A stretch of 9,548 bases of DNA from Desulfocapsaceae bacterium (GTDB lineage: Bacteria; Desulfobacterota; Desulfobulbia; Desulfobulbales; Desulfocapsaceae). The stretch lies in the NCBI GenBank assembly GCA_029934775.1, contig JAOZLO010000080.1, forward strand, positions 1-9,548, written 5' to 3'. Under the pieces are notes generated by a model, which searched no databases, was not told where the DNA came from, and was given only the letters and a program-made list of their open reading frames with translations. Below, piece by piece: positions 1 through 6,633 of this stretch. Every line of letters begins with the position of its first letter. Positions within the stretch are counted from its first letter, which is position 1. The position numbers were made by a program, and so were the translations under genes.

Positions 1-411
1 GTGCGTCATGAAACAAAAATGTTAGGCGGGATAGGTACCTGCGGTCGCGAATTATGTTGTTCTTCTTTTATTAAAAAATTTGATTCTGTATCGATCAAAA
101 TGGCCAAAGAACAGGATTTGCCTCTTAATCCTTCAAAAATTTCGGGTGTTTGTAACCGTCTACTCTGTTGTCTGACGTATGAATACGAGACGTATAAAAG
201 ACAGAGGAAAGGTATGCCAAGGGCTGGGAAACTAATTCGCATAGAGGATGTTCAGTATCGTGTCAAGCGGCAGAACCCTCTGCAGGAATCAATCCTTGTT
301 GAAAATGATATCGGCGAGGAGATAATTCTGGGAAAGGAACAATGGAAGAGGGCTCAGAATATCGGGAAAAAAATCACGACAAAGAAAAAAGAGAGGAAAA
401 GAGAAAAGTAA
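1..411 (+). CDS. ricT: PSP1-domain (RicT/YaaT-like) protein, 3' part only
   Basis: This is the C-terminal 136 residues of a PSP1-family protein whose 5' end lies outside the window. The GTG at base 1 is probably an internal Val codon, because family members are usually well over 200 residues and the sequence opens in the middle of the conserved core. Two Cys motifs stand out: TCGRELCC (C14, C19, C20) and VCNRLLCC (C51, C56, C57), the paired signature of this family. In Bacillus the homologue RicT (YaaT) works with RicA and RicF in an iron-sulfur complex that affects RNase Y-dependent mRNA processing. An Fe-S role here is inferred from those cysteines. The tail (from about residue 120) is very Lys/Arg-rich, which could help RNA binding. 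The gene ends 3 nt before metG, suggesting cotranscription. The family call is firm; the exact function in this organism is not. Confidence 0.85.
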   Translation: MRHETKMLGGIGTCGRELCCSSFIKKFDSVSIKMAKEQDLPLNPSKISGVCNRLLCCLTYEYETYKRQRKGMPRAGKLIRIEDVQYRVKRQNPLQESILVENDIGEEIILGKEQWKRAQNIGKKITTKKKERKREK

Positions 412-414
412 TTC

Positions 415-2358
415 ATGACAACTTATATCACGACACCCATCTACTATGTTAATGCTCAGCCTCACCTGGGACATGCTTATACTACAATTGTTGCCGACAC
501 TTACAGCCGTTTCAGGCGGTTGTGTGGTGAAAATGTCAGGTTTCAAACAGGAACGGATGAACATGGAGATAAAATAGTTGAGGCGGCTGAAAAAGAAAAT
601 GTTCCTCCCGGGGAGTATGTCGATAAAATCAGTAAAATGTTTCGGGATACCTGGCCGCTGCTCGAGGTAGCACCGGATAATTATATCCGAACAACTGATG
701 TCCAGCATATTGCCACTGTAAGAGACATACTGCAGAAAGTGTATGACAGCGGGGATATCTATTTTGATGAATACACAGGTCTCTATTGTCGAGGTTGTGA
801 ACGTTTTTTGACGGAAAAAGAACTTGTGGACGGCAACTGCCCGGATCATCAGATACCTCCACAGGAGATAGCTGAACAGAACTATTTTTTCCGCATGTCC
901 AGTTACCAGCAGCAGCTGATTGATCATATCAGAAATAACCCGGATTTCATAACTCCTGAACGATACCGTAATGAGGTACTGTCTTTTCTCAGTGAACCGC
1001 TGGAAGATCTCTGTATTTCCAGGCCAAAATCCAGATTAACCTGGGGTATAGAGCTGCCTTTTGATGATAATTTTGTCACGTACGTCTGGTTTGATGCCCT
1101 TATCAACTATCTGACTGGACTTGGGTTTCCGGAAGGGGATGATTATAACACCTTCTGGCCTTTTTCTGAGCATGTTATCGCAAAGGATATATTAAAGCCC
1201 CATGCTATCTACTGGCCGACAATGCTCATGTCCATGGGTGTTCCTCTGTACAAAAAACTGCATGTACATGGGTACTGGAATGTTGATGATACCAAGATGT
1301 CAAAATCCATCGGTAATGTTGTACGGCCCAGGCAACTGGTAGATGAATATGGAATAGATACCCTGAGGTATTTTGTCCTGCGGGAGATGTCTTTTGGTCT
1401 CGATTCCTCTTTCAGTTCGGACGCAATCGTAACCAGGCAGAATGCCGATCTGGCTAATGATCTGGGTAACCTGTACAGCAGAACCATGGCGATGGTGCTG
1501 AAATATCAAGGTGGAATAATTTCCGGACCAGGCACCCCTGAGGTAGAAGATGAGGCCTTCAGGGAGGCTGTTGAATTGATGATTCCGGGTTATCGTGAGG
1601 CCATGGCTGATTTTTGTTTTCATCGTGCGCTTCAGATAGTCTGGGATATTATCAGCATGGCGAATAAATACATAGTCGTGAATGAACCATGGGCCCTGGC
1701 CAAAGATCCAGAGAACGCGGAGCGGCTTGACACCGTACTCTATAATCTGCTCGAGTGTTTGAGGATAGTTTCACTGGTTTTACAGCCGATAATGCCGATT
1801 GCTTCTACTAGAATGGCTGTAGGCCTTGGTCTTACAGCAGACAGTGAAGAGGCACGTTTTTTTGATGCTGGAGGGAGGTGGGGAGTACTCGTGCCCGGAT
1901 CCAGGGTGAGACCGGGAGGCCCGTTGTTTCCACGGCTGGAGGGGAGAAAAAAAGATAAGGATAAGAAGAAAAAATCTGATGGAAGTGGGATGAAAAAGGC
2001 TGAAAAAATCGAACAGAGCGAAGAGGATCTTGTTTCTTTTGATGTTTTTCAAAAACTTGATCTTAGAGTGGCTGAAATCGTTGCAGCCAAACCTGTGAAG
2101 AAGTCAAGTAAACTTTTGAAGTTGACTGTCAAAGCACCTGAAATGAGAACAATAGTTTCCGGTATTGCCGAATACTACCAGCCGTCCGAATTGGTTGGAC
2201 AACAGGTGGTAATTGTCGCTAACCTGAAACCTGTAAAGATTATGGGTGTGGTTTCACAGGGAATGATATTGACTGCTGGAGAAAAAATTGATGGTAAAGA
2301 GCGTCTGGTTCTTTCAACTGTGAGCGACATTGTTGCTGTTGGAAGCCGGATTGGGTGA
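415..2358 (+). CDS. metG: Methionyl-tRNA synthetase with C-terminal tRNA-binding domain
   Basis: This cytoplasmic enzyme charges tRNA-Met with methionine using ATP, so it serves both initiation and elongation. The 647-residue product is a full-length class I synthetase. The HIGH-type motif is H17-L-G-H20 and the KMSKS motif is K294-M-S-K-S298. A single zinc knuckle in the connective peptide is formed by C125, C128, C142 and H145, the C-x2-C...C-x2-H arrangement known from Thermus MetRS. The anticodon-binding helical domain follows the KMSKS loop. A Lys-rich, low-complexity linker (about residues 508-538) leads to a Trbp111/EMAP-like OB-fold domain (about 540-647), which in this family aids dimerisation and tRNA binding. 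The ATG follows the upstream stop by 3 nt and puts the conserved TTPIYYVN start in place. No strong Shine-Dalgarno is close to it (GAGAGG lies about 19 nt back), so translation is probably coupled to the upstream gene. Confidence 0.98.
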   Translation: MTTYITTPIYYVNAQPHLGHAYTTIVADTYSRFRRLCGENVRFQTGTDEHGDKIVEAAEKENVPPGEYVDKISKMFRDTWPLLEVAPDNYIRTTDVQHIATVRDILQKVYDSGDIYFDEYTGLYCRGCERFLTEKELVDGNCPDHQIPPQEIAEQNYFFRMSSYQQQLIDHIRNNPDFITPERYRNEVLSFLSEPLEDLCISRPKSRLTWGIELPFDDNFVTYVWFDALINYLTGLGFPEGDDYNTFWPFSEHVIAKDILKPHAIYWPTMLMSMGVPLYKKLHVHGYWNVDDTKMSKSIGNVVRPRQLVDEYGIDTLRYFVLREMSFGLDSSFSSDAIVTRQNADLANDLGNLYSRTMAMVLKYQGGIISGPGTPEVEDEAFREAVELMIPGYREAMADFCFHRALQIVWDIISMANKYIVVNEPWALAKDPENAERLDTVLYNLLECLRIVSLVLQPIMPIASTRMAVGLGLTADSEEARFFDAGGRWGVLVPGSRVRPGGPLFPRLEGRKKDKDKKKKSDGSGMKKAEKIEQSEEDLVSFDVFQKLDLRVAEIVAAKPVKKSSKLLKLTVKAPEMRTIVSGIAEYYQPSELVGQQVVIVANLKPVKIMGVVSQGMILTAGEKIDGKERLVLSTVSDIVAVGSRIG

Positions 2359-2365
2359 TATAGCC

Positions 2366-2403
2366 ATACCCCCCACAAGGGGGTATAAGTACCATGGTGG
2401 TAC
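2366..2403. repeat. Two adjacent hairpin-forming inverted repeats after metG
   Basis: Just after the metG stop are two perfect inverted repeats. ATACCCCC (2366-2373) pairs with GGGGGTAT (2379-2386) around the loop CACAA, and GTACCA (2389-2394) pairs with TGGTAC (2398-2403) around TGG. Neither is followed by a T-run, so they do not form a classical intrinsic terminator. The 13 bases at 2381-2393 recur in inverted orientation at 9482-9494 after dprA, which suggests a dispersed palindromic element. They could also protect the 3' end of the metG mRNA. The pairing is visible directly; the role is inference. Confidence 0.6.
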
Positions 2404-2463
2404 ATCGAACTATATAATTTGAAAACACATTCCTCAGTTTCTTGTTTTTTATTATAGAAATTA

Positions 2464-2476
2464 AGGAGTAAGGTAC
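2464..2476 (+). repeat. Leader repeat copy 1 (AGGAGTAAGGTAC), upstream of yggT
   Basis: First copy of a short direct repeat. The 12 bases AGGAGTAAGGTA are identical to 4665-4676 before dnaG, and AGTAAGGTAC is identical to 3007-3016 before divIVA. This copy lies 82 nt before the yggT start and no start codon follows it closely, so it is not simply the ribosome binding site of that gene. Confidence 0.5.
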
Positions 2477-2528
2477 TAAAAAAGGGGTTTTTCCAATATC
2501 TCTTAGGGGGTAGTAAGCCCAGGAAAAA
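2472..2528 (+). promoter_or_regulatory. Leader of yggT with two mutually exclusive pairings
   Basis: The T-rich segment TTTTTCC (2488-2494) can pair in two ways. Upstream, GG (2472-2473) and AAAAA (2479-2483) can fold onto it around the loop GGGG. Downstream, GGAAAAA (2522-2528) is a perfect 7-base complement. Such competing stems are typical of attenuators, but both are A/U-rich and no known riboswitch class is recognised. This is a structural observation only. Confidence 0.25.
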
Positions 2529-2536
2529 ATTTCTAA

Positions 2537-2558
2537 GGAACCAGAGGAGAACTGTTCC
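2537..2558 (+). promoter_or_regulatory. Ribosome binding site of yggT displayed in a hairpin loop
   Basis: GGAAC (2537-2541) pairs perfectly with GTTCC (2554-2558), directly before the ATG at 2559. The 12-base loop contains AGAGGAGA (2543-2550), the likely Shine-Dalgarno of yggT. The stem would leave the ribosome binding site single-stranded and place the start codon at its foot. Five base pairs is a modest stem, so a chance arrangement is possible. Confidence 0.35.
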
Positions 2559-2858
2559 ATGTTTGTTGTCAATAATTTTATGATGGCTATTGCCAGGCTG
2601 GTAGATTTTCTTTTAACTGCCTATATGTGGATTATAATCGGCAGGGCTGTAATTTCATGGGTTAATGCCGATCCATATAATCCAATCGTTCGGTTTCTTG
2701 TCGAGGTGACAGAACCACTTTTGAGTCGTATTCGTCGTTTGTTGCCGCTGAGTATGGGGGGGATAGATTTTTCTCCGATGATTCTCATTATGGGGATTAT
2801 GTTTCTTCAGAGTTTTCTTGTTCCGACTCTCAAGCAGATTGCTGTTGGAATGGGGTGA
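2559..2858 (+). CDS. yggT: YggT/YlmG family small membrane protein
   Basis: A 99-residue inner-membrane protein. A first hydrophobic segment covers about residues 8-33 and a second about 70-92. Between them is the family signature: RAVISWVNADPYNPIVRFL, then EPLLSRIRRLLP and GGIDFSPMILI. The length matches one YGGT repeat; some relatives carry two. The biochemical role is not settled. E. coli YggT has been linked to osmotic tolerance, the bacterial YlmG relatives sit in cell-division clusters, and plastid YlmG/CCB3 proteins act in nucleoid distribution and cytochrome b6 maturation. Here it precedes divIVA, the same neighbourhood as ylmG-divIVA in Gram-positive bacteria, which favours a link to division or envelope organisation. 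The start is supported by AGAGGAGA 8 nt upstream. The gaps on both sides (200 and 181 nt) leave open whether it has its own promoter. Confidence 0.93.
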   Translation: MFVVNNFMMAIARLVDFLLTAYMWIIIGRAVISWVNADPYNPIVRFLVEVTEPLLSRIRRLLPLSMGGIDFSPMILIMGIMFLQSFLVPTLKQIAVGMG

Positions 2859-2907
2859 AATTTCTGATCAGACATTCATCTTATGGCCTCGATAAGTCAT
2901 TACTCTG

Positions 2908-2930
2908 GTAGATTTTAACTCTGAATCTAC
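2908..2930. repeat. Inverted repeat after yggT
   Basis: GTAGATT (2908-2914) pairs perfectly with AATCTAC (2924-2930) around a 9-base loop. The next T-run (TTTTTTT at 2952-2958) is more than 20 nt away, so it is a poor intrinsic terminator. It may be an mRNA 3' stabilising stem or a protein site. Confidence 0.35.
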
Positions 2931-2966
2931 ATTCGGTGTTCAATGTTCATCTTTTTTTGTTTTAAT

Positions 2967-2980
2967 ACCCCTCGAGGGGT
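2967..2980. promoter_or_regulatory. 14-bp perfect palindrome upstream of divIVA
   Basis: ACCCCTCGAGGGGT is identical to its own reverse complement and lies 60 nt before the divIVA start. It follows an A/T-rich tract (2951-2966) but no T-run follows on either strand, so it does not read as a terminator. A binding site for a dimeric regulator at the divIVA promoter is the simplest guess. No convincing -35/-10 pair was found beside it. Confidence 0.35.
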
Positions 2981-3006
2981 GCTGAACTGAGTGATAGGGT
3001 TTCAAA

Positions 3007-3016
3007 AGTAAGGTAC
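3007..3016 (+). repeat. Leader repeat copy 2 (AGTAAGGTAC), upstream of divIVA
   Basis: These ten bases are identical to 2467-2476 and nine of them match 4668-4676. The copy ends 23 nt before the divIVA ATG. A separate, better-placed Shine-Dalgarno (GGAGG at 3030-3034) serves that gene, so the repeat is not needed as its ribosome binding site. Confidence 0.45.
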
Positions 3017-3039
3017 ATTTATTCTAAATGGAGGCAGTC

Positions 3040-3903
3040 ATGCTTACACCACAGGCGATTAAAGATCAAGAGTTCCAGGTTAAGTTCAGAGGGTATAATA
3101 CCATTGAGGTGAAATCCTATCTGGAACTTCTTGCCGAAGATTTTTTTGAGCTGTATGAACAGAGTCATGTTCATACCGAAGAGATAGAATCTCTTATTGC
3201 GGAACAGGAACTGCTTCAGATAGAGAAAGAAAGATTAGAGAAGGAGCTTCGAGTCGGACAGGTAAGCAGAGAAGAAATTGAGGAGGAAGTTCAGGAAGAA
3301 TACAGGGAGAAAGATAGAGAAATTGGAGGTTTAAAAAATCAGGTTGGAGAATTGGAGACAACTGTTAGCGAGTTTGAAGATGAGAGGGTCACCTATCGTG
3401 AGAAAATCGCTGAGTTGGAAGAAAAGTTGAGTTCTGGAAGCGATGCAAGAGTAAAAGAACAAAATGAAACGGAAATGTTGCAGGAGAAGTTCCATCGGCT
3501 TGAAGAAAGAAACAGAGAATTAGAAAAAGAGGGGCTGGATTTTAAAACAACCATCCTGGCAGCACAGAAATTTGCTGATAATCTCAGAGAGACCAGTGAA
3601 CAGGATGCACAGACCATAATTGAACAGGCAAAAACTGAAGTTGGAAAAATTCGCAATGAAGCTCGGGCAGAACTGGCACATTTACCTGGAAAAATAGAAG
3701 AGTTGCAACAGAGGAAAAATCAAGTTCGCAATGAACTCAAAGCAATACTTGAAAAATATATGGATGGACTCGATACTCCCGGGGGAGCAGATGGGGAGAT
3801 GCAGGAAAACGATCTTTCTGATCTGTTTCAGCGTATAAAGATTCCCGATGGGGAGAATGTGGACTTGGACGATATCACCGACAGCACTGCTGAACTGAAA
3901 TAG
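3040..3903 (+). CDS. divIVA: DivIVA-domain coiled-coil protein
   Basis: DivIVA proteins form membrane-attached coiled-coil assemblies that mark curved membrane, poles or septa and recruit partners. The N-terminal domain (about residues 1-45) fits well: M-LTP near the start, then FRGYNTIEVKSYLELL. F16 and R17 align with the membrane-inserting Phe17/Arg18 of Bacillus DivIVA. Long Glu/Lys/Arg-rich heptad-like coiled coil fills about residues 40-155 and 160-240, separated by a short Gly/Ser break, and an acidic tail (about 245-287) ends the protein. The start is set at 3040 (287 residues) because GGAGG (3030-3034) lies 5 nt before it and the LTP motif then stands at the N-terminus. An ATG at 3028 would add four residues and overlap that site. 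DivIVA is less studied in Gram-negatives. The next gene begins 3 nt after the stop, so the two products are probably made together. Confidence 0.93.
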   Translation: MLTPQAIKDQEFQVKFRGYNTIEVKSYLELLAEDFFELYEQSHVHTEEIESLIAEQELLQIEKERLEKELRVGQVSREEIEEEVQEEYREKDREIGGLKNQVGELETTVSEFEDERVTYREKIAELEEKLSSGSDARVKEQNETEMLQEKFHRLEERNRELEKEGLDFKTTILAAQKFADNLRETSEQDAQTIIEQAKTEVGKIRNEARAELAHLPGKIEELQQRKNQVRNELKAILEKYMDGLDTPGGADGEMQENDLSDLFQRIKIPDGENVDLDDITDSTAELK

Positions 3904-3906
3904 CTT

Positions 3907-4593
3907 ATGAAAGAATATGTGATTGCTAACTGGAAGTGCCATAAAACCGGTGATGATGCAAGGAAATGGTTTGATGATTTTGCAGATCTCTACGAGGTGC
4001 AGGAGAATGTCGAGGTTATTGTAGCGCCCTCTTATATCTGTCTTGAAAACCTGGCCGCGCATGTCAGGGACCTGAACCTTGAAAATGTGCATCTTGCAGC
4101 TCAGGATGTGTCTCCTTTCCCCAGAGGGGGCTATACCGGTGCTGTTGCAGCCGATATGATAAAAAATCTGGTCGAATATGTCATAATCGGACATTCTGAA
4201 CGGAGACGTTATTTTCATGAAACCAGGCAGGATGTGATCAATAAAGTCACTGAAACTGCAGACGCGGATCTGATACCCATTGTCTGTATAGAGTACTCCT
4301 CAGCTCATTCACAATTGTCTCCTCTTCATGATATCGAATTAAAAGATCTGATTGTTGCCTATGGGCCAGTGGATAGTTTGACTTTTCGAATCCCGGAAGC
4401 ACCTGAAAAAGTTGAAAAAATTATTGCCCATTTCAAGGGGATGCACGGGGACTGGCCAATGGTGTACGGTGGAGCCCTTTTGCCGGGTAATGCAAAAAGA
4501 TACCTTTCTCTTCCTTCTCTGTCTGGAGTTTTTGTGGGTGCAGCTAGTCTGGATGCAGCAGAATTTGCGAGTATTGTAAGAGAGGCACAGTAG
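3907..4593 (+). CDS. Triosephosphate-isomerase-fold protein lacking the catalytic Glu
   Basis: The 228-residue product is clearly related to triosephosphate isomerase, which interconverts dihydroxyacetone phosphate and glyceraldehyde 3-phosphate. Conserved parts are ANWK at the start (N8, K10), AAQDVSPFPRGGYTGAV (64-80), IGHSERR with H96 and E98, YGG (187-189) and VGAASL near the end. The motif that should read A-Y-E-P-V-W-A-I-G is AYGPVDSLT. The catalytic base Glu is Gly153 (codon GGG, 4363-4365), and the loop-6 residues that close over the phosphate are absent. The usual YGGS Ser, a phosphate ligand, is Ala190, and the CIGE motif is CIEY. The reading frame is intact and the fold signature strong, so it looks like a maintained protein with altered or lost isomerase activity, not a decaying gene. 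It is somewhat shorter than the usual 250 or so residues. It starts 3 nt after divIVA with no clear Shine-Dalgarno, implying translational coupling. Automated annotation would probably call it tpiA. Confidence 0.88.
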   Translation: MKEYVIANWKCHKTGDDARKWFDDFADLYEVQENVEVIVAPSYICLENLAAHVRDLNLENVHLAAQDVSPFPRGGYTGAVAADMIKNLVEYVIIGHSERRRYFHETRQDVINKVTETADADLIPIVCIEYSSAHSQLSPLHDIELKDLIVAYGPVDSLTFRIPEAPEKVEKIIAHFKGMHGDWPMVYGGALLPGNAKRYLSLPSLSGVFVGAASLDAAEFASIVREAQ

Positions 4594-4664
4594 TATACAG
4601 CTTCCCAGGCCCAAAAAACACCGTCTTACACTACAGGAGTCATAGAGAAGGAATAAAGAAATTC

Positions 4665-4677
4665 AGGAGTAAGGTAT
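4665..4677 (+). repeat. Leader repeat copy 3 (AGGAGTAAGGTAT), at the dnaG start
   Basis: The first 12 bases match 2464-2475 exactly. Here the repeat sits directly before the dnaG ATG (4682). Its AGGAG (4665-4669) is 12 nt and its AAGG (4671-4674) 7 nt from the start codon, so this copy can act as the ribosome binding site. That offers a mundane explanation for this copy but not for the other two. Confidence 0.5.
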
Positions 4678-4681
4678 CTAC

Positions 4682-6490
4682 ATGCCCAGTAACGAATCAC
4701 GGGAAGCCATTGTCTCACGGGTAAAGGAACAGGCGGATATTGTTCAAATTATAGGTGAGTGTGTCGAGCTGAAGCAGAGCGGAGTCAGATTTCTGGGGCT
4801 GTGTCCTTTCCATGGGGAGAAAACACCTTCTTTTTCTATCCATGCCGGACAACAATTTTATCACTGTTTCGGCTGTGGTGAATCAGGAGATGTGTTCAGC
4901 TTTATGATGAAATATCATAACCTGGATTTTCCTGAAGCATTAAAAGAATTGGCAGGAAGGTACAAGATTGAACTGCCTGAGAGGCGTCGCTCAAAAGAAG
5001 AAAGAGCTCTGGAGGAAAAGCGTGATCTGCTTTTCAGGGTAAATAAAAAATGTGCCCAAATTTATAGCCACTACCTGGAAACAGCAAAAGGAGCGGAAAC
5101 TTGCAGAGTATATTTGCATGAAAGAGGTGTAGCTCCTGAAATTGTAAAAAAATTTGTTCTTGGTTACGCACCTTCAGTTGAGGCAGAGGGATGGAGTTAT
5201 TTAAGTGGACAGTTGAACAGGGAAGAGACAGCCATAGCTGTTGAGGGTGGTCTGCTGGCACCCAAAAAAAACGGGGGGACCTATGACAGGTTCCGGGACA
5301 GAGTAGTCTTTCCCCTATTTGATATCAGTGGGAGGGTTTGCGGATTTGGCGGGAGGATTGTTGGAGATGGTCAGCCCAAGTATTTGAATTCACCCGAATC
5401 CATTGTATTTAACAAAAGCAGACTTCTTCTCGGGCTTTATCATCTCAAAGACAGTATACGAAAAAAGAAACGGGCAATTCTTGTTGAAGGTAATTTTGAT
5501 CTTGTCTCGCTCGTTGCACATGGTTGCGACAATGTTGCAGCACCCCTGGGAACAGCCCTGACAAGGGAACAACTCCGATTGCTCAAACGATTTACCACCG
5601 AAGTAACACTTCTTTTTGATGGAGATGAGGCAGGAGAAAAGGCTGCTGTCAGGGCTGTTCCACATTTTTTAGCGGAGCAGGTGGTTGGACATATTGCGCT
5701 TTTGCCATCGGGCCATGATCCTGATACATATATTCGTGAGAATGGTCTGGAGCAGCTGAACAAACTTCTCAAGGAGGCGGAATCTTTACCCGAGTTTGTC
5801 CTGGGGAGTCTGATACGACAGCATGGACTCACCCTGGATGGTAAGAGTAAAATTGTAGAAGCTTTAATTCCTCTTGTTAAAGCTGCAGTGTCACCTCTGC
5901 AGCGGTCTATGGTCATATCGCATTTTGCCGAGCGGCTTAACTTGCCTGTTGATCATTTTCAATCGCTGAGTGGCCCCTCCTCCGCGCCCGGGCCTGAAGG
6001 AGCGCTGCATGAGAAGATGAGCAAAACGGTAAGGAGTGAACCTCTTTCTATTGCCCAGAAACAACTGGTAGAATTTATGGTTCTACATCCCCGTTATTTC
6101 AGTCGCCTGGAGGAAAATGGCCTGAGAGGAAGTCTTGAAGGTGGCGTTGGTGAAGTTCTCTTTCTTCAGCTGAGAGAAATGGTGGAAAGCGATACGGAAT
6201 TTGAGCCTGAGGAGTTGTTGACCACCCTCCCCGAGGGCCAAGAGAGAAAGCTGGTAGCAGATCTGCTGCTGCGCGCATCTCTGCAGAACCAGACAAAAGA
6301 CGAAGTGGGGGCAGAGGAGGAAATAGAAGATATGGTTGTATATCTTCGTAAATTCCGTTTGCAGAAAGATTCCGATGAAGTGATGGCACACATCAGGCTA
6401 GCGGAGAGTGAAGGTGACTTAGTCAAACTTCAGGAATTGATTACCGAAAAGGTTGAAATCAGTAGAAAGATGCAGGGAGAAGTGCTGTAA
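4682..6490 (+). CDS. dnaG: DNA primase
   Basis: DnaG makes the short RNA primers for leading- and lagging-strand DNA synthesis at the replication fork, acting with the DnaB helicase. The 602-residue protein has the full domain order. The N-terminal CHC2 zinc-binding domain has C41, H44, C62 and C65 (CPFH...CFGC). The catalytic core (about 115-370) contains a TOPRIM region with the metal-binding E269 (in VEGNFD) and D313/D315 (in DGDEAG). A helicase-interaction domain (about 455-602) follows a Pro/Ser/Gly-rich linker (about 430-445). Length is normal for the family. The start is supported by the AGGAGTAAGG ribosome binding sequence just upstream. In many bacteria the order is rpsU-dnaG-rpoD; here rpsU is absent and the isomerase-like gene stands upstream, 88 nt away. 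That gap shows no clear terminator, so read-through from divIVA is possible. Confidence 0.98.
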   Translation: MPSNESREAIVSRVKEQADIVQIIGECVELKQSGVRFLGLCPFHGEKTPSFSIHAGQQFYHCFGCGESGDVFSFMMKYHNLDFPEALKELAGRYKIELPERRRSKEERALEEKRDLLFRVNKKCAQIYSHYLETAKGAETCRVYLHERGVAPEIVKKFVLGYAPSVEAEGWSYLSGQLNREETAIAVEGGLLAPKKNGGTYDRFRDRVVFPLFDISGRVCGFGGRIVGDGQPKYLNSPESIVFNKSRLLLGLYHLKDSIRKKKRAILVEGNFDLVSLVAHGCDNVAAPLGTALTREQLRLLKRFTTEVTLLFDGDEAGEKAAVRAVPHFLAEQVVGHIALLPSGHDPDTYIRENGLEQLNKLLKEAESLPEFVLGSLIRQHGLTLDGKSKIVEALIPLVKAAVSPLQRSMVISHFAERLNLPVDHFQSLSGPSSAPGPEGALHEKMSKTVRSEPLSIAQKQLVEFMVLHPRYFSRLEENGLRGSLEGGVGEVLFLQLREMVESDTEFEPEELLTTLPEGQERKLVADLLLRASLQNQTKDEVGAEEEIEDMVVYLRKFRLQKDSDEVMAHIRLAESEGDLVKLQELITEKVEISRKMQGEVL

Positions 6491-6492
6491 AT

Positions 6493-6535
6493 CCAGATCC
6501 GGCTGTCTGGGGCTGTCAAGAGTAAACAGTTTTTT
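6493..6535 (+). terminator. Weak terminator-like stems after dnaG
   Basis: Two small stems follow the dnaG stop. CCAGA (6493-6497) pairs with TCTGG (6506-6510). CTGT (6513-6516) pairs with ACAG (6526-6529), and the second is followed at once by six T (6530-6535). The second stem has only 4 pairs plus a G-T wobble and a 9-base loop, so any termination would be partial. This fits adjustable read-through from dnaG into rpoD. Confidence 0.3.
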
Positions 6536-6555
6536 AAATATGAAGTTGAATTTTC

Positions 6556-6585
6556 TTGACTTTTTATGTTGTTTTGTTTGAGTAT
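6556..6585 (+). promoter_or_regulatory. rpoD: Possible sigma-70-type promoter for rpoD
   Basis: TTGACT (6556-6561) is a good -35 match. GAGTAT (6580-6585), 18 bases further, keeps the important second A and final T of a -10 box but is otherwise poor. Surrounding DNA is A/T-rich, and the 187-nt dnaG-rpoD gap is where an internal rpoD promoter is expected. The leader would be about 85 nt and include the 6634-6645 palindrome. Confidence 0.35.
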
Positions 6586-6633
6586 CTGGGAAGTGTTTGA
6601 ATTGAGGATGCTTTTACGTGCAATAGTCGGTTT

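Noticed and set aside
289..927. Long open frame on the minus strand (212 codons) opposite metG
   Set aside because: It lies opposite the conserved metG coding sequence, has no recognisable domain or ribosome binding site, and its composition is what an antisense shadow would give.
2366..2386. Hairpin after metG as an intrinsic terminator
   Set aside because: The stem is strong but AAGTACC follows instead of a T-run on the + strand, and no T-run follows on the minus strand either.
3028..3039. ATG at 3028 as the divIVA start
   Set aside because: It overlaps the GGAGG ribosome binding site of the ATG at 3040 and would put four extra residues before the conserved M-LTP terminus.
2859..3039. Promoter for divIVA in the yggT-divIVA gap
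   Set aside because: TTCAAT (2939) and TAATAC (2963) have acceptable spacing but match the consensus too poorly to list.
3682..4218. Minus-strand open frame (178 codons) across the divIVA/isomerase-like junction
   Set aside because: Both + strand genes have clear family motifs through this stretch; the antisense product resembles nothing known to me.
4363..4365. Gly153 codon (GGG) as a sequencing error for Glu (GAG)
   Set aside because: One base would restore Glu, but the residues that follow (DSLTF instead of WAIGTG) and Ala190 also deviate, so the site is divergent as a whole.
5440..5916. Minus-strand open frame (158 codons) inside dnaG
   Set aside because: It is antisense to the TOPRIM region, whose motifs are intact on the + strand; Ser/Arg-rich shadow translation.
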